Shown here piece after piece: positions 6,789 through 14,253 of a stretch of DNA of 14,278 nucleotides (positions within the stretch are counted from its first letter, which is position 1; each line of letters begins with the position of its first letter). Under the pieces are notes generated by a model. That model ran no database searches. It worked only from the letters and a program-made list of their open reading frames with translations, and was not told the origin of the DNA. The position numbers and the translations under genes are program-made. This DNA is from Bacteroidales bacterium UBA5219 (lineage in GTDB: Bacteria > Bacteroidota > Bacteroidia > Bacteroidales > ML635J-15). The stretch lies in assembly GCA_002412425.1 (NCBI GenBank), contig DHVB01000012.1, forward strand, positions 1-14,278, given 5' to 3'.

Positions 6789-7667
6789 ATGAAAGCTTAT
6801 GTTTTTCCGGGACAAGGCTCCCAATATGTTGGCATGGGACAAGAATTGTATAATTCAAACCCTAAAGCAAAAGAAATGTTTGAAAAAGCTAATGAAATTT
6901 TAGGTTTTAGAATAACTGATATTATTTTTAACGGTACAGACGAAGATTTGAAGCAAACAAAAGTTACTCAGCCTTCAATATTTTTACATTCTGTAATTAC
7001 TTATATGTGCCTTGAAGAAAAACCTGAACCAGCAATGGTTGCAGGACATTCGCTTGGTGAATTTTCGGCTTTGGTTGCTGCTGGCGCTCTTAGTTTTGAA
7101 GAAGGCTTGAAGTTAGTTTCAATTCGTGCTAAAGCTATGCAAAAAGCATGTGAGTTAAATCCTTCTACTATGGCAGCAGTATTAAATTTAGATTTTGATA
7201 TTATCGATAAAATTTGTTCCGAAATAGATGAGGTTGTAGTTGCTGCTAATTACAATTCGCCTGGACAAGTTGTGATTTCGGGCTCAAATAAAGGAATTGA
7301 AATTGCTATGGAAAAAATGAAAGAAGCTGGAGCAAGACGAGTTCTACAGTTACCAGTTGGAGGTGCTTTTCATTCTCCTTTAATGTTGCCAGCTCAAGAA
7401 GAACTTAGTATTGCTATCAATCAAACAAATTTTAAAACTCCTGTTTGCCCAATTTATCAAAATGTAGATGCAAAACCATACAAAAATCCAGAACAAATCC
7501 GAGAAAATTTAATCAAACAACTCACTAGCCCAGTAAGATGGACAACTACAATTCAAAATATGATTGCAGATGGAGCTAAACATTTTATAGAACTTGGACC
7601 TGGAAATGTGTTGCAAGGACTAATCGCAAAAATTGATAGAGACGTTACTACAGAAGGAATAAAATAA
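6789..7667 (+). CDS. fabD: Malonyl-CoA:ACP transacylase
   Basis: Transfers malonyl from CoA to acyl carrier protein, supplying extender units for fatty acid synthesis. The 292-aa product shows the family signatures: FPGQGSQ at 6-12, the nucleophile S88 in AGHSLGEFSALVAAGAL, the substrate carboxylate-binding arginine in SIRAKAMQKA, and catalytic H195 in GGAFHSPLM. The end block FIELGPGNVLQGLIAKI is complete, so the gene is intact and cytoplasmic. It lies 21 bp after folE and probably shares its transcript; the two do not share a pathway. No convincing terminator follows. Confidence 0.96.
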   Translation: MKAYVFPGQGSQYVGMGQELYNSNPKAKEMFEKANEILGFRITDIIFNGTDEDLKQTKVTQPSIFLHSVITYMCLEEKPEPAMVAGHSLGEFSALVAAGALSFEEGLKLVSIRAKAMQKACELNPSTMAAVLNLDFDIIDKICSEIDEVVVAANYNSPGQVVISGSNKGIEIAMEKMKEAGARRVLQLPVGGAFHSPLMLPAQEELSIAINQTNFKTPVCPIYQNVDAKPYKNPEQIRENLIKQLTSPVRWTTTIQNMIADGAKHFIELGPGNVLQGLIAKIDRDVTTEGIK

Positions 7668-7785
7668 AAGAGGTGTCTTTGTATTTTAAGATAGGTTGCA
7701 ATTTCTTTGTTTTAGAACGATTTTTTTACGCTTGACTTTTTGTTAATTTTATAAAATCAAAATCCTTTGTTGAATAAAAACAAAA

Positions 7786-7835
7786 AAAGTGTTTTAATTA
7801 AAAAAAATTCTTAATTTTACGCCTGAAAACACTTT
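7786..7835. promoter_or_regulatory. Inverted repeat straddling the probable promoter of the zinc-ribbon gene
   Basis: AAAGTGTTTT (7786-7795) and AAAACACTTT (7826-7835) are a perfect 10-bp inverted repeat with 30 bp between. The only promoter-like word upstream of the gene, TAATTTTA (7812-7819, one mismatch to TAnnTTTG), lies between the arms, and the ATG is 14 bp beyond the right arm. An operator with two half-sites, or a leader hairpin that restricts translation, would both fit. The 182-bp spacer 7668-7849 holds no gene. Confidence 0.4.
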
Positions 7836-7849
7836 AAAAAAATTTAGCA

Positions 7850-8962
7850 ATGGACGAACAAAATTTTAATCCTGAACTGTCTGAAACAAATCAGCCAGAT
7901 GTAGTTTGTAAAAACTGTGCCGCAAAATTGGTTTTTGAGCCTGGAACAACTTCTTTAGCTTGTCCTTACTGTGGTACTGTTAACGAAATTGAAATTAGAG
8001 ATGAGGAAACTGAAGAACTTGATTTTGAAGAACATATACAGCTTGCAGAAGAAGGTTCGGAAATAGAAGAAGTATCAACAGTAGCTTGTGAAGCTTGTGG
8101 AGCTGTTACTACTTTAGATAAAAATGTGGTATCAAGCGAGTGCCCATTTTGTGGGAATAAATTAATTGTAAAAAGTGAAAGTACAACAAAAATAATTAAG
8201 CCTAAATCTTTGCTTCCTTTTAAAATTACCGTAAAAGAAGCAGGAGAGCATTTTAAAAAATGGATAAGAAAACGCTGGTTTGCACCTCCAGGATTTAAAA
8301 AACGTGCTACTCAATCAAATCAAATGTCAGGAGTGTATTTACCTTATTGGACTTACGATTCAGATACTTATACAGAGTATAGAGGTCAAAGAGGAGATGA
8401 TTATCAAGAAACTGAAACATATACTGATGGTAATGGTAAAACTCAAACTAGAACAGTTACTAGGACTCGCTGGACAAGCGTTTCGGGTAGTGTAGATGTA
8501 TTTTTTGATGATGTGTTAGTGCTTGCAAGTAAATCTTTGCCCGACAAAAATGTAACCGTTTTAGAACCTTGGGATTTGGAAAATCTAACACCATTTGACG
8601 AAAAATTCTTGTCGGGATTTAAAGCTGAAACTTATGCTATAGGACTGAAAGATGGATTTGATATCGCAAAAGTAAAAATGGACCCAATTATAGACAGTCA
8701 TATTCGTAGCGATATAGGTGGAGACAGACAAAGAATTACTTATAAAAATGTTACTTACTCAAATATAACTTTTAAACATACTTTATTGCCTATTTGGATT
8801 AGTGCATATCGATTTAAAAATAAAGTGTATCGCTTTATTGTTAATGGTAGAACAGGTAAAGTACAAGGCGAAAGACCTTGGTGCTGGTGGAAAATTGCTT
8901 TATTTATACTTGCAATTATAGCAGTAATAGTACTATTAGCATATTTAGGAGAAAATCAATAA
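7850..8962 (+). CDS. Tail-anchored double zinc-ribbon membrane protein
   Basis: A 370-aa protein of unknown biochemical function. Two CxxC...CxxC zinc ribbons are present: C20/C23/C38/C41 and C80/C83/C98/C101, separated by an acidic stretch at about 50-75 rich in E and D. A long beta-rich domain follows at about 115-335 with VYLPYWTYDSDT, a GDDYQETETY segment, VLEPWDLENL, LLPIWISAYR and VNGRTGKVQGERPW. One transmembrane helix at about 349-366 ends four residues from the C-terminus, so most of the protein should face the cytoplasm. This architecture recalls the TFIIB-type zinc-ribbon family that includes Bacillus YdjG, often misannotated as a PriA-like helicase; no helicase motifs are visible. 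The metalloprotease-like lipoprotein begins 24 bp after its stop, probably in the same operon. Confidence 0.8.
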   Translation: MDEQNFNPELSETNQPDVVCKNCAAKLVFEPGTTSLACPYCGTVNEIEIRDEETEELDFEEHIQLAEEGSEIEEVSTVACEACGAVTTLDKNVVSSECPFCGNKLIVKSESTTKIIKPKSLLPFKITVKEAGEHFKKWIRKRWFAPPGFKKRATQSNQMSGVYLPYWTYDSDTYTEYRGQRGDDYQETETYTDGNGKTQTRTVTRTRWTSVSGSVDVFFDDVLVLASKSLPDKNVTVLEPWDLENLTPFDEKFLSGFKAETYAIGLKDGFDIAKVKMDPIIDSHIRSDIGGDRQRITYKNVTYSNITFKHTLLPIWISAYRFKNKVYRFIVNGRTGKVQGERPWCWWKIALFILAIIAVIVLLAYLGENQ

Positions 8963-8985
8963 TTTTTTAATTTAATTTTATAATT

Positions 8986-10647
8986 ATGAAAATCAATTTT
9001 TTAAATTTATTAGTTATTGCAACACTTGTTGTAACAATGAGTGCATGTAATAGTAAGAAAAAAGATGAATCAAAAAAAGAAGAATTAACAGAAATGCAAA
9101 AATTAGTAGCCGATTATGCAGAAGTTGAACTTACTGCAAATCTCGACCATTTAACCGATGGTGATAAACAAGCTATAGTAAAACTTATAGAAGTTGCCCA
9201 AATTATGGATGATTTATTCTGGAAAGATGCAATTGGCGACAAAGAAGCTTTTTTAAATTCTATTGAAGATGAAGATGCGTTGAAGTACGCATTAATTAAT
9301 TATGGTCCTTGGGATAGATTAAACGGAAACAAATCTTTTATTGCAACTTATGGTGAAAAGCCTTTGGGTGCAAATTATTATCCAAGTGATATTACAAAAG
9401 AAGTATTTAATGCGTTTGACGACCCAAATAAAATGAGCTGGTACACTTTAATACGTAGAGATGATGCTGGTAAATTAAAATGTGTATGGTATCACGAAGA
9501 ATATGCTCAAGAAATTGAAAAAGTAGCTCAACTCTTAGAAGAAGCTGCAGAATTAGTTAGCGATAAAGAATTTCAAACTTACTTACGTCTAAGAGCAACA
9601 GCTTTACGTACTGATGATTATCTTACAAGTGATTTAGCTTGGATGGATATGAAAAACAATAAAATTGATTTTGTTGTTGGTCCTATCGAAAGTTACGAAG
9701 ATGCATTTATGGGAGTAAAAGCAGCTCATTCAGGACAAATTTTAATAAAAGATTTAGAATGGAGTAAAAACATAGAGCATTTCAACGAAGTTCTACCACA
9801 ACTTCAAGCAGGATTGCCAGTTGCTCCAGAATACAAAACAGAATCTGCAACAAATTCTGGCGATATGAATGTTTATAATGCTATTTATTATGGTGGCGAT
9901 TGTAATTCAGGAAGTAAAAATATTGCAATAAATTTACCTAACGACCCAAGAGTTCACGCAACTAAAGGATCTAGAAAACTACAATTGAAAAATTCTATGG
10001 AAGCTAAATTTAATACAATTTTACTTCCAATAGCTGAGTTGTTAATTGATGAAACTCAATTAAAACATGTAAAATTCGAAGATGCATTTTTCCAAAATGT
10101 AATGTTTCACGAAGTTGCTCATGGTTTAGGAGTAAAATATACTATCAATTCTAAAAAGTCTGTTCGTGAAGCTTTAGAAGAATATTATAGCCCAGTAGAA
10201 GAAGCAAAAGCAGATATTGCAGGCTTATACATGGTTACTCAACTTTACGAAATGGGCGAATTTCCAGAAAAAGATTTAATGGATAATTATGTTACATTTA
10301 TGGCTGGAATTTTCCGTTCTGTACGTTTTGGCGTAGCAAGTTCACATGGAAAAGCTAATATGATGGAATTTTACTATTTAAAAGAAAGAGGAGCTTTTGT
10401 TAAAAATGAAGAAACAGGCAAATATTCTGTTAATTTTGAAAAAATGAAAGCTGCGGTTGCTGAAATGGTAAATGATATTATTGTTATTCAAGGTGATGGA
10501 AATCTTGAAGCAGCTAAAAAGTGGGTCGATACACAAAGCAATATAGGCGAAGAACTTCAAAAAGACCTCGACAAAATTGCTGAAGCTGGTATTCCAAAAG
10601 ATATAGTGTTTAAACAAGGATTAGAAGTTTTAGGATTGAAGAAATAA
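8986..10647 (+). CDS. Lipoprotein with an M49-type (dipeptidyl-peptidase-III-like) metallopeptidase domain
   Basis: A 553-aa exported lipoprotein. The signal peptide ends at lipobox MSA-C21, followed by NSKKKDESKKEE, a charged stretch that might act as a surface-export signal in Bacteroidota (inference). The zinc site is HEVAHGLG (H375, E376, H379), with a second motif EEAKADIAGLY at 405-415 providing the likely third ligand, E406. The pair HExxH and EEAKAD about 26 residues apart, with NLPNDPRVHATKGS and KNSMEAKFNTILLPIAELLI upstream, matches what I recall of the peptidase domain of plant Nudix-hydrolase-3-type proteins in the M49 (dipeptidyl peptidase III) group. Classical DPP III instead has HExxxH. 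No Nudix domain is present. It probably cleaves peptides outside the inner membrane; the substrate is unknown. It follows the zinc-ribbon gene closely and ends before a strong terminator. Confidence 0.82.
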   Translation: MKINFLNLLVIATLVVTMSACNSKKKDESKKEELTEMQKLVADYAEVELTANLDHLTDGDKQAIVKLIEVAQIMDDLFWKDAIGDKEAFLNSIEDEDALKYALINYGPWDRLNGNKSFIATYGEKPLGANYYPSDITKEVFNAFDDPNKMSWYTLIRRDDAGKLKCVWYHEEYAQEIEKVAQLLEEAAELVSDKEFQTYLRLRATALRTDDYLTSDLAWMDMKNNKIDFVVGPIESYEDAFMGVKAAHSGQILIKDLEWSKNIEHFNEVLPQLQAGLPVAPEYKTESATNSGDMNVYNAIYYGGDCNSGSKNIAINLPNDPRVHATKGSRKLQLKNSMEAKFNTILLPIAELLIDETQLKHVKFEDAFFQNVMFHEVAHGLGVKYTINSKKSVREALEEYYSPVEEAKADIAGLYMVTQLYEMGEFPEKDLMDNYVTFMAGIFRSVRFGVASSHGKANMMEFYYLKERGAFVKNEETGKYSVNFEKMKAAVAEMVNDIIVIQGDGNLEAAKKWVDTQSNIGEELQKDLDKIAEAGIPKDIVFKQGLEVLGLKK

Positions 10648-10666
10648 TTGCTAATACAAATTATTG

Positions 10667-10709
10667 AAAAGCCTTGCAAATAAAATATATTGCAAGGCTT
10701 TTTTGTTTT
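10667..10709 (+). terminator. Intrinsic terminator after the metallopeptidase gene
   Basis: AAAAGCCTTGCAA (10667-10679) and TTGCAAGGCTTTT (10690-10702) form a perfect 13-bp stem around a 10-base loop, followed by TTTTTT-G-TTTT. This is the strongest Rho-independent terminator in the window and separates the zinc-ribbon/peptidase unit from the acyltransferase unit. Confidence 0.93.
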
Positions 10710-10745
10710 AAAAGTTCCTTTTATAAAATATTAGATATTTTTATT

Positions 10746-10753
10746 TACTTTTG
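10746..10753 (+). promoter_or_regulatory. Promoter -7 box of the acyltransferase operon
   Basis: TACTTTTG followed by CA matches TAnnTTTG, 44 bp upstream of the ATG and just after the terminator, so the MBOAT/SGNH pair starts its own transcript with a leader of about 38 bases. No clear -33 TTTG lies at the right distance. Confidence 0.6.
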
Positions 10754-10797
10754 CAAGCACAAAATGAGTTTCTAAAATTAAAAGATAAAAGAACACA

Positions 10798-12249
10798 ATG
10801 CTTTTTAACTCAATTGATTTTGCGATTTTTTTACCGATAGTTTTTATACTTTATTGGTTTGTAATAAATAAAAACTTAAAATTACAAAACGCTATGCTTG
10901 TTGTAGCAAGCTATGTGTTCTATGGCTGGTGGGATTGGCGTTTTTTATCATTGATAACATTCAGTATTGTTGTTGATTATTTTATGGGGCTTCTTTTGGG
11001 AAAAGAGGAAAATAAAAAGAAACGAAAACTTTTATTGTGGGTGAGTATTTTTGTAAATCTTGGATTTTTAGGCTTCTTTAAATATTATAATTTTTTTGTA
11101 GATAACTTTGTTGCAGCTTTCTCATTTTTTGGACAAGATATTAAAGCCAATACTTTAAATATCATTTTACCAGTAGGAATAAGTTTTTACACTTTTCAAA
11201 CTTTGAGTTATACCATTGATGTTTACAGACGAAAAATTGAACCAACAAAAGATTTTATTGCCTTTGCTGCATTTGTTAGCTTTTTTCCTCAATTAGTTGC
11301 TGGACCTATTGAGAGAGCAACTAATTTACTTCCACAGTTTTATAAAAAGCGATTTTTTAATTACTCAAAAGCAGTTGATGGAATGCGACAAATACTTTGG
11401 GGTTTGTTTAAAAAAATTATTATTGCAGATAATTGTGCTGAGTTTGCAAATCAAATCTTTAATAATTCTGCCAATATGAGCGGAAGTATGCTTGTTTTAG
11501 GAGCTGTGTTTTTTGCTTTTCAAATTTATGGCGACTTCTCTGGCTATTCTGATATTGCAATTGGTACAGCAAGACTTTTTGGATTTAATTTAATGCAAAA
11601 CTTTAACTTTCCATATTTCTCAAGAGATATTGCAGAGTTTTGGAGACGTTGGCATATCTCTCTTTCAACATGGTTTAGAGATTATCTTTATATACCATTA
11701 GGTGGAAGTAGAGGCGGAACTTTGATGAAAGTTAGAAATACTTTTATTATTTTTATTGTCAGTGGATTTTGGCATGGTGCAAATTGGACATTTATTATTT
11801 GGGGTGCGTTGAATGCAATATACTTTTTACCACTTTTATTAACAAAAACCAATAGAACCAATTTAGAAATTGTAGCAAAAGGAAAAATATTCCCAAGTTT
11901 AAAAGAAACTTTGTTTATGTTAATAACATTTGGATTGACAGTTTTCGCTTGGATATTTTTCAGAGCAGAAAATATCGAACATGCTATAAGCTATATTTCT
12001 GGAATATTTTCTTCTTCTTTTTTTACTATACCAAAATTTGAGGAAACAGCAAGAGCTATCACAACAATGATACTAGTTGTAATTTTTATTTTAATTGAAT
12101 GGAGTGGAAGAGAAGGACAATATGCAATTGAACATATTGGAGAAAAATGGTATAGACCACTAAGATGGATATTCTATGCAACAATAATTTTTTTAATAGG
12201 AATGTTTATGCCAACTAGCGAATCACCATTTATTTATTTTCAATTCTAA
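10798..12249 (+). CDS. MBOAT-family O-acyltransferase (AlgI/DltB-like)
   Basis: An integral membrane protein of 483 aa with about ten hydrophobic segments. MBOAT proteins of this branch pass acyl groups, usually acetyl, across the inner membrane for O-acylation of exported polysaccharides. Family blocks: ILPVGISFYTFQTLSYTIDV, FFPQLVAGPIERA, YGDFSGYSDIAIG, FWRRWHISLSTWFRDYLYIP with H286, and SGFWHGANWTFIIWG with H326, the probable catalytic histidine. Length and motifs fit the AlgI type. An SGNH-like gene follows after only three bases, the usual arrangement for two-part O-acylation systems such as AlgI-AlgJ, PatA-PatB or DltB-DltD. The target glycan cannot be read from the window; no alginate or dlt genes are near. 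Start: the hydrophobic N-terminus MLFNSIDFAIFLP is typical of the family. Confidence 0.93.
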   Translation: MLFNSIDFAIFLPIVFILYWFVINKNLKLQNAMLVVASYVFYGWWDWRFLSLITFSIVVDYFMGLLLGKEENKKKRKLLLWVSIFVNLGFLGFFKYYNFFVDNFVAAFSFFGQDIKANTLNIILPVGISFYTFQTLSYTIDVYRRKIEPTKDFIAFAAFVSFFPQLVAGPIERATNLLPQFYKKRFFNYSKAVDGMRQILWGLFKKIIIADNCAEFANQIFNNSANMSGSMLVLGAVFFAFQIYGDFSGYSDIAIGTARLFGFNLMQNFNFPYFSRDIAEFWRRWHISLSTWFRDYLYIPLGGSRGGTLMKVRNTFIIFIVSGFWHGANWTFIIWGALNAIYFLPLLLTKTNRTNLEIVAKGKIFPSLKETLFMLITFGLTVFAWIFFRAENIEHAISYISGIFSSSFFTIPKFEETARAITTMILVVIFILIEWSGREGQYAIEHIGEKWYRPLRWIFYATIIFLIGMFMPTSESPFIYFQF

Positions 12250-12252
12250 GCT

Positions 12253-13173
12253 ATGAAAAGATTTATTCTAAATACGGTTCTGTTTCTATTATTTGCTTCA
12301 ATATTTTATATTGTAGTTCTTAACTTATGGGGATATTATTTGCCTCAATCCTTAAAACCAAATATTAATTATAGAATAGGCTCATATGGGCATATGTATT
12401 CTAGATTGTCTGAAGTAAAAAATTATGGTGAAGTTGATATTTTGTTTTTGGGTTCATCTCACACTTACCGAGGCTTTGATACAAGAATTTTTGCAGAAAA
12501 AGGATACAAAACATTTAATTTAGGTTCTAGTTCTCAAACACCAATTCAAACTAAAGTTTTGTTGCATAGATATTTAGATAGATTAAATCCAAAACTAGTA
12601 ATTTTTGAAGTTTATCCAGAGGCATTTTCTTTAGACGGTGTTGAGGCATCTCTTGATATAATTGCTAATGATAAAAATGATTTTCAATCAATAAAAATGG
12701 CTTTTATAATCAATAATGTAAAAACCTATAACACTCTTATTTATGGATTAACTCGTGAATTGTTAGGATTAAATTCTCCTCTTATTGAAGATACAATTAA
12801 ACGTGCAGATAAATATGTGTCTGGTGGTTTTGTTGAGAGAGAAATGGGCTTTTACCAACCTGAAAAAATTGAAGAAAAAGAAATTGTGTTTCAAGATTAT
12901 CAGCTTAAAGCTTTTTCTGAAATTGTTGAAAAATTTGAAGAAAAAGGCATAGAATTGATTTTAGTATATGCTCCAATTCCAAGACCTACTTATGAAAGAT
13001 ATACCAATGCCAAATATTTTGATAGTGTGATGCAAGGATATGCAACATATTACAATTTTAATGAAATGATTTCCCTGAATGATTCATTGCACTTTTATGA
13101 TTCTCATCATTTGAATCAAAATGGAGTTGAGATTTTTAATGAAAAAATTATAGAATTAATAGAAAGTAGATGA
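12253..13173 (+). CDS. Membrane-anchored SGNH-hydrolase-like partner of the MBOAT protein
   Basis: A 306-aa protein with an N-terminal signal anchor (about 5-25) and a periplasmic domain. Block I reads LFLGSSHTYRGFD, with probable nucleophile S69 (GSS in place of GDS). NLGSSSQTP follows at about 95-103 and may supply the block II glycine. The C-terminal FYDSHHLNQNG gives D283 and H286, the DxxH of SGNH enzymes. Overall similarity to a named family is low; DltD/AlgJ-type is the best description. Inferred role: it completes acyl transfer to the glycan on the periplasmic side, using acyl groups delivered by the MBOAT protein encoded three bases upstream. Esterase activity is an alternative. Confidence 0.78.
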   Translation: MKRFILNTVLFLLFASIFYIVVLNLWGYYLPQSLKPNINYRIGSYGHMYSRLSEVKNYGEVDILFLGSSHTYRGFDTRIFAEKGYKTFNLGSSSQTPIQTKVLLHRYLDRLNPKLVIFEVYPEAFSLDGVEASLDIIANDKNDFQSIKMAFIINNVKTYNTLIYGLTRELLGLNSPLIEDTIKRADKYVSGGFVEREMGFYQPEKIEEKEIVFQDYQLKAFSEIVEKFEEKGIELILVYAPIPRPTYERYTNAKYFDSVMQGYATYYNFNEMISLNDSLHFYDSHHLNQNGVEIFNEKIIELIESR

Positions 13174-13220
13174 ATATAAAAATCTCAAGCCAAAATATCT
13201 TCAAATCTTTTAATCTTCAG

Positions 13221-13244
13221 ACTTTACGAACTTTATAAACTTTT
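13221..13244 (+). repeat. 24-bp dispersed repeat, copy A (right locus)
   Basis: Begins ACTTTACGAACTTTAT. It is identical over 24 bp to 13284-13307, and 23 of those bases recur inverted at 111-133. It lies in the 132-bp convergent spacer after the SGNH-like gene. Confidence 0.8.
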
Positions 13245-13251
13245 GCTTTCA

Positions 13252-13268
13252 GCGAGCTCGCAAGCTCG
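13252..13268. repeat. GC-rich hairpin between the two 24-bp repeats
   Basis: GCGAGCTCGC (13252-13261) is a perfect palindrome. CGAGC (13253-13257) can alternatively pair with GCTCG (13264-13268) around TCGCAA. It is GC-rich in an AT-rich spacer, flanked by the two 24-bp repeats. It recalls the layout at the left edge, where a GC-rich GCGA-containing hairpin also lies among ACTTTA repeats. No T-tract follows directly. Confidence 0.5.
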
Positions 13269-13272
13269 GTTC

Positions 13273-13308
13273 AAACTTTACAAACTTTACGAACTTTATA
13301 AACTTTTA
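13273..13308 (+). repeat. 9-bp tandem array containing repeat copy B and overlapping a stop codon
   Basis: Four 9-bp units run in tandem: AAACTTTAC (twice), GAACTTTAT, AAACTTTTA. Positions 13284-13307 are identical to the 24-bp copy at 13221-13244. The array runs into the stop codon of the convergent nucleotidyltransferase (13306-13308). Confidence 0.75.
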
Positions 13309-14217
13309 ACTGATTTCCCATAACGGGCTTGGATATTCGCCTTTTTTTACTAATTGAGCTAATTTTTCAACAACTTCGCTTCTGTCTTCGGCGTAAGTAA
13401 CTCCAAACCATTTTGCTGTAGTTTTTAAAACTTCCACGGTAGAAATATTATTCACGATTAAATCATTTACCACTCTAGGAATATAAAATTCAGCTGTAAT
13501 ATTATTAGAATTTTCGTTTAAGAAATCAATAAAAAGTTTATCGGAATGTTTAAAATAATCTGGTGTGAAACCCCACATATTCATTGATACGGGAGTGTCG
13601 TCTGCTATTGTAACCCATTTTTCATTCTCATCAAGATATTGCACTTTTCCGTCATTTCTTATAACTTTTGTTCTTTCCACTACGCCAGTAAGAAAATTGT
13701 TTTTGTCGCTTTGGCAAATTCCACGTGCTACAGTTCCACGTTCTGATAGCGTGTTTCCAACTTGATAGGCGACCATGCAATATTTATTTTCAGAGTTTTT
13801 TAATTCTGATAAAAATTTGCCTAAAACTCTAAAAGCATCTCTACCATAAAAATCGTCTGCATTTATTACGGCGAAAGGTTCAGAAATTACATTTTTACCC
13901 ATCATCACAGCATGGTTAGTTCCCCAAGGTTTTACTCTTTCAGGATTTAGAGTAAAGCCAGCAGGCAAATAATCTAATTCTTGGAAAACAATTTCTATTA
14001 GAATTTTATTTTCGTATTTTTTTACAATTTTTTCTCTAAAATCTTGCTCAAAAGATTTACGAATAACAAAAACAAGTTTTCCAAATCCTGATTCTATGGC
14101 ATCATAAACAGAATAGTCCATTATTGTTTCGCCGTTGGGACCAAGTCCATCAAGTTGTTTTAAACCACCGTAACGGCTTCCCATTCCTGCTGCTAAAATA
14201 AAAAGTGTAGGTTTCAT
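13306..14217 (-). CDS. Nucleotidyltransferase of the sugar-nucleotide pyrophosphorylase type
   Basis: A 303-aa GT-A-fold NTP transferase, expected to couple a sugar phosphate or similar phosphorylated substrate to a nucleotide with release of pyrophosphate; cytoplasmic. The nucleotide-binding signature LAAGMGSRYGGLKQ (8-21) has G11, G13, R15 and K20. PWGTNHAVM at 97-105 corresponds to the base/sugar contact loop, and INADDFYG at 118-125 supplies metal-binding D121/D122. The insert between the GxGxR and Lys (YGGL) and the phrase GPNGETIMDYSVYDAI are typical of a conserved Bacteroidota family close to UDP-glucose or dTDP-glucose pyrophosphorylases, but the substrate is not determined. The ATG has no alternative upstream in frame within an AT-rich leader. 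The terminal residues overlap a repeat array. Confidence 0.87.
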   Translation of the reverse strand: MKPTLFILAAGMGSRYGGLKQLDGLGPNGETIMDYSVYDAIESGFGKLVFVIRKSFEQDFREKIVKKYENKILIEIVFQELDYLPAGFTLNPERVKPWGTNHAVMMGKNVISEPFAVINADDFYGRDAFRVLGKFLSELKNSENKYCMVAYQVGNTLSERGTVARGICQSDKNNFLTGVVERTKVIRNDGKVQYLDENEKWVTIADDTPVSMNMWGFTPDYFKHSDKLFIDFLNENSNNITAEFYIPRVVNDLIVNNISTVEVLKTTAKWFGVTYAEDRSEVVEKLAQLVKKGEYPSPLWEIS

Positions 14218-14253
14218 AAATATTAATTTTTGTGTTTTTAAAATAATAAAAAA

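Noticed and set aside
7670..7690. Hairpin AAAGA-GGTG-TCTTT after fabD as a terminator
   Set aside because: A five-bp AT-rich stem without a proper T-run; not convincing.
7850..8962. PriA-like helicase annotation for the zinc-ribbon protein
   Set aside because: The cysteine pairs resemble the PriA zinc site, but no Walker A/B or other helicase motifs are present and the protein ends in a membrane anchor.
10378..10617. Minus-strand 79-codon frame inside the metallopeptidase gene
   Set aside because: Phenylalanine-rich antisense of lysine/glutamate-rich coding DNA; a shadow frame.
13174..13305. CRISPR array from the repeated ACTTTA units
   Set aside because: The repeats are short 9-bp tandem units with no unique spacers of regular length and no cas genes nearby.
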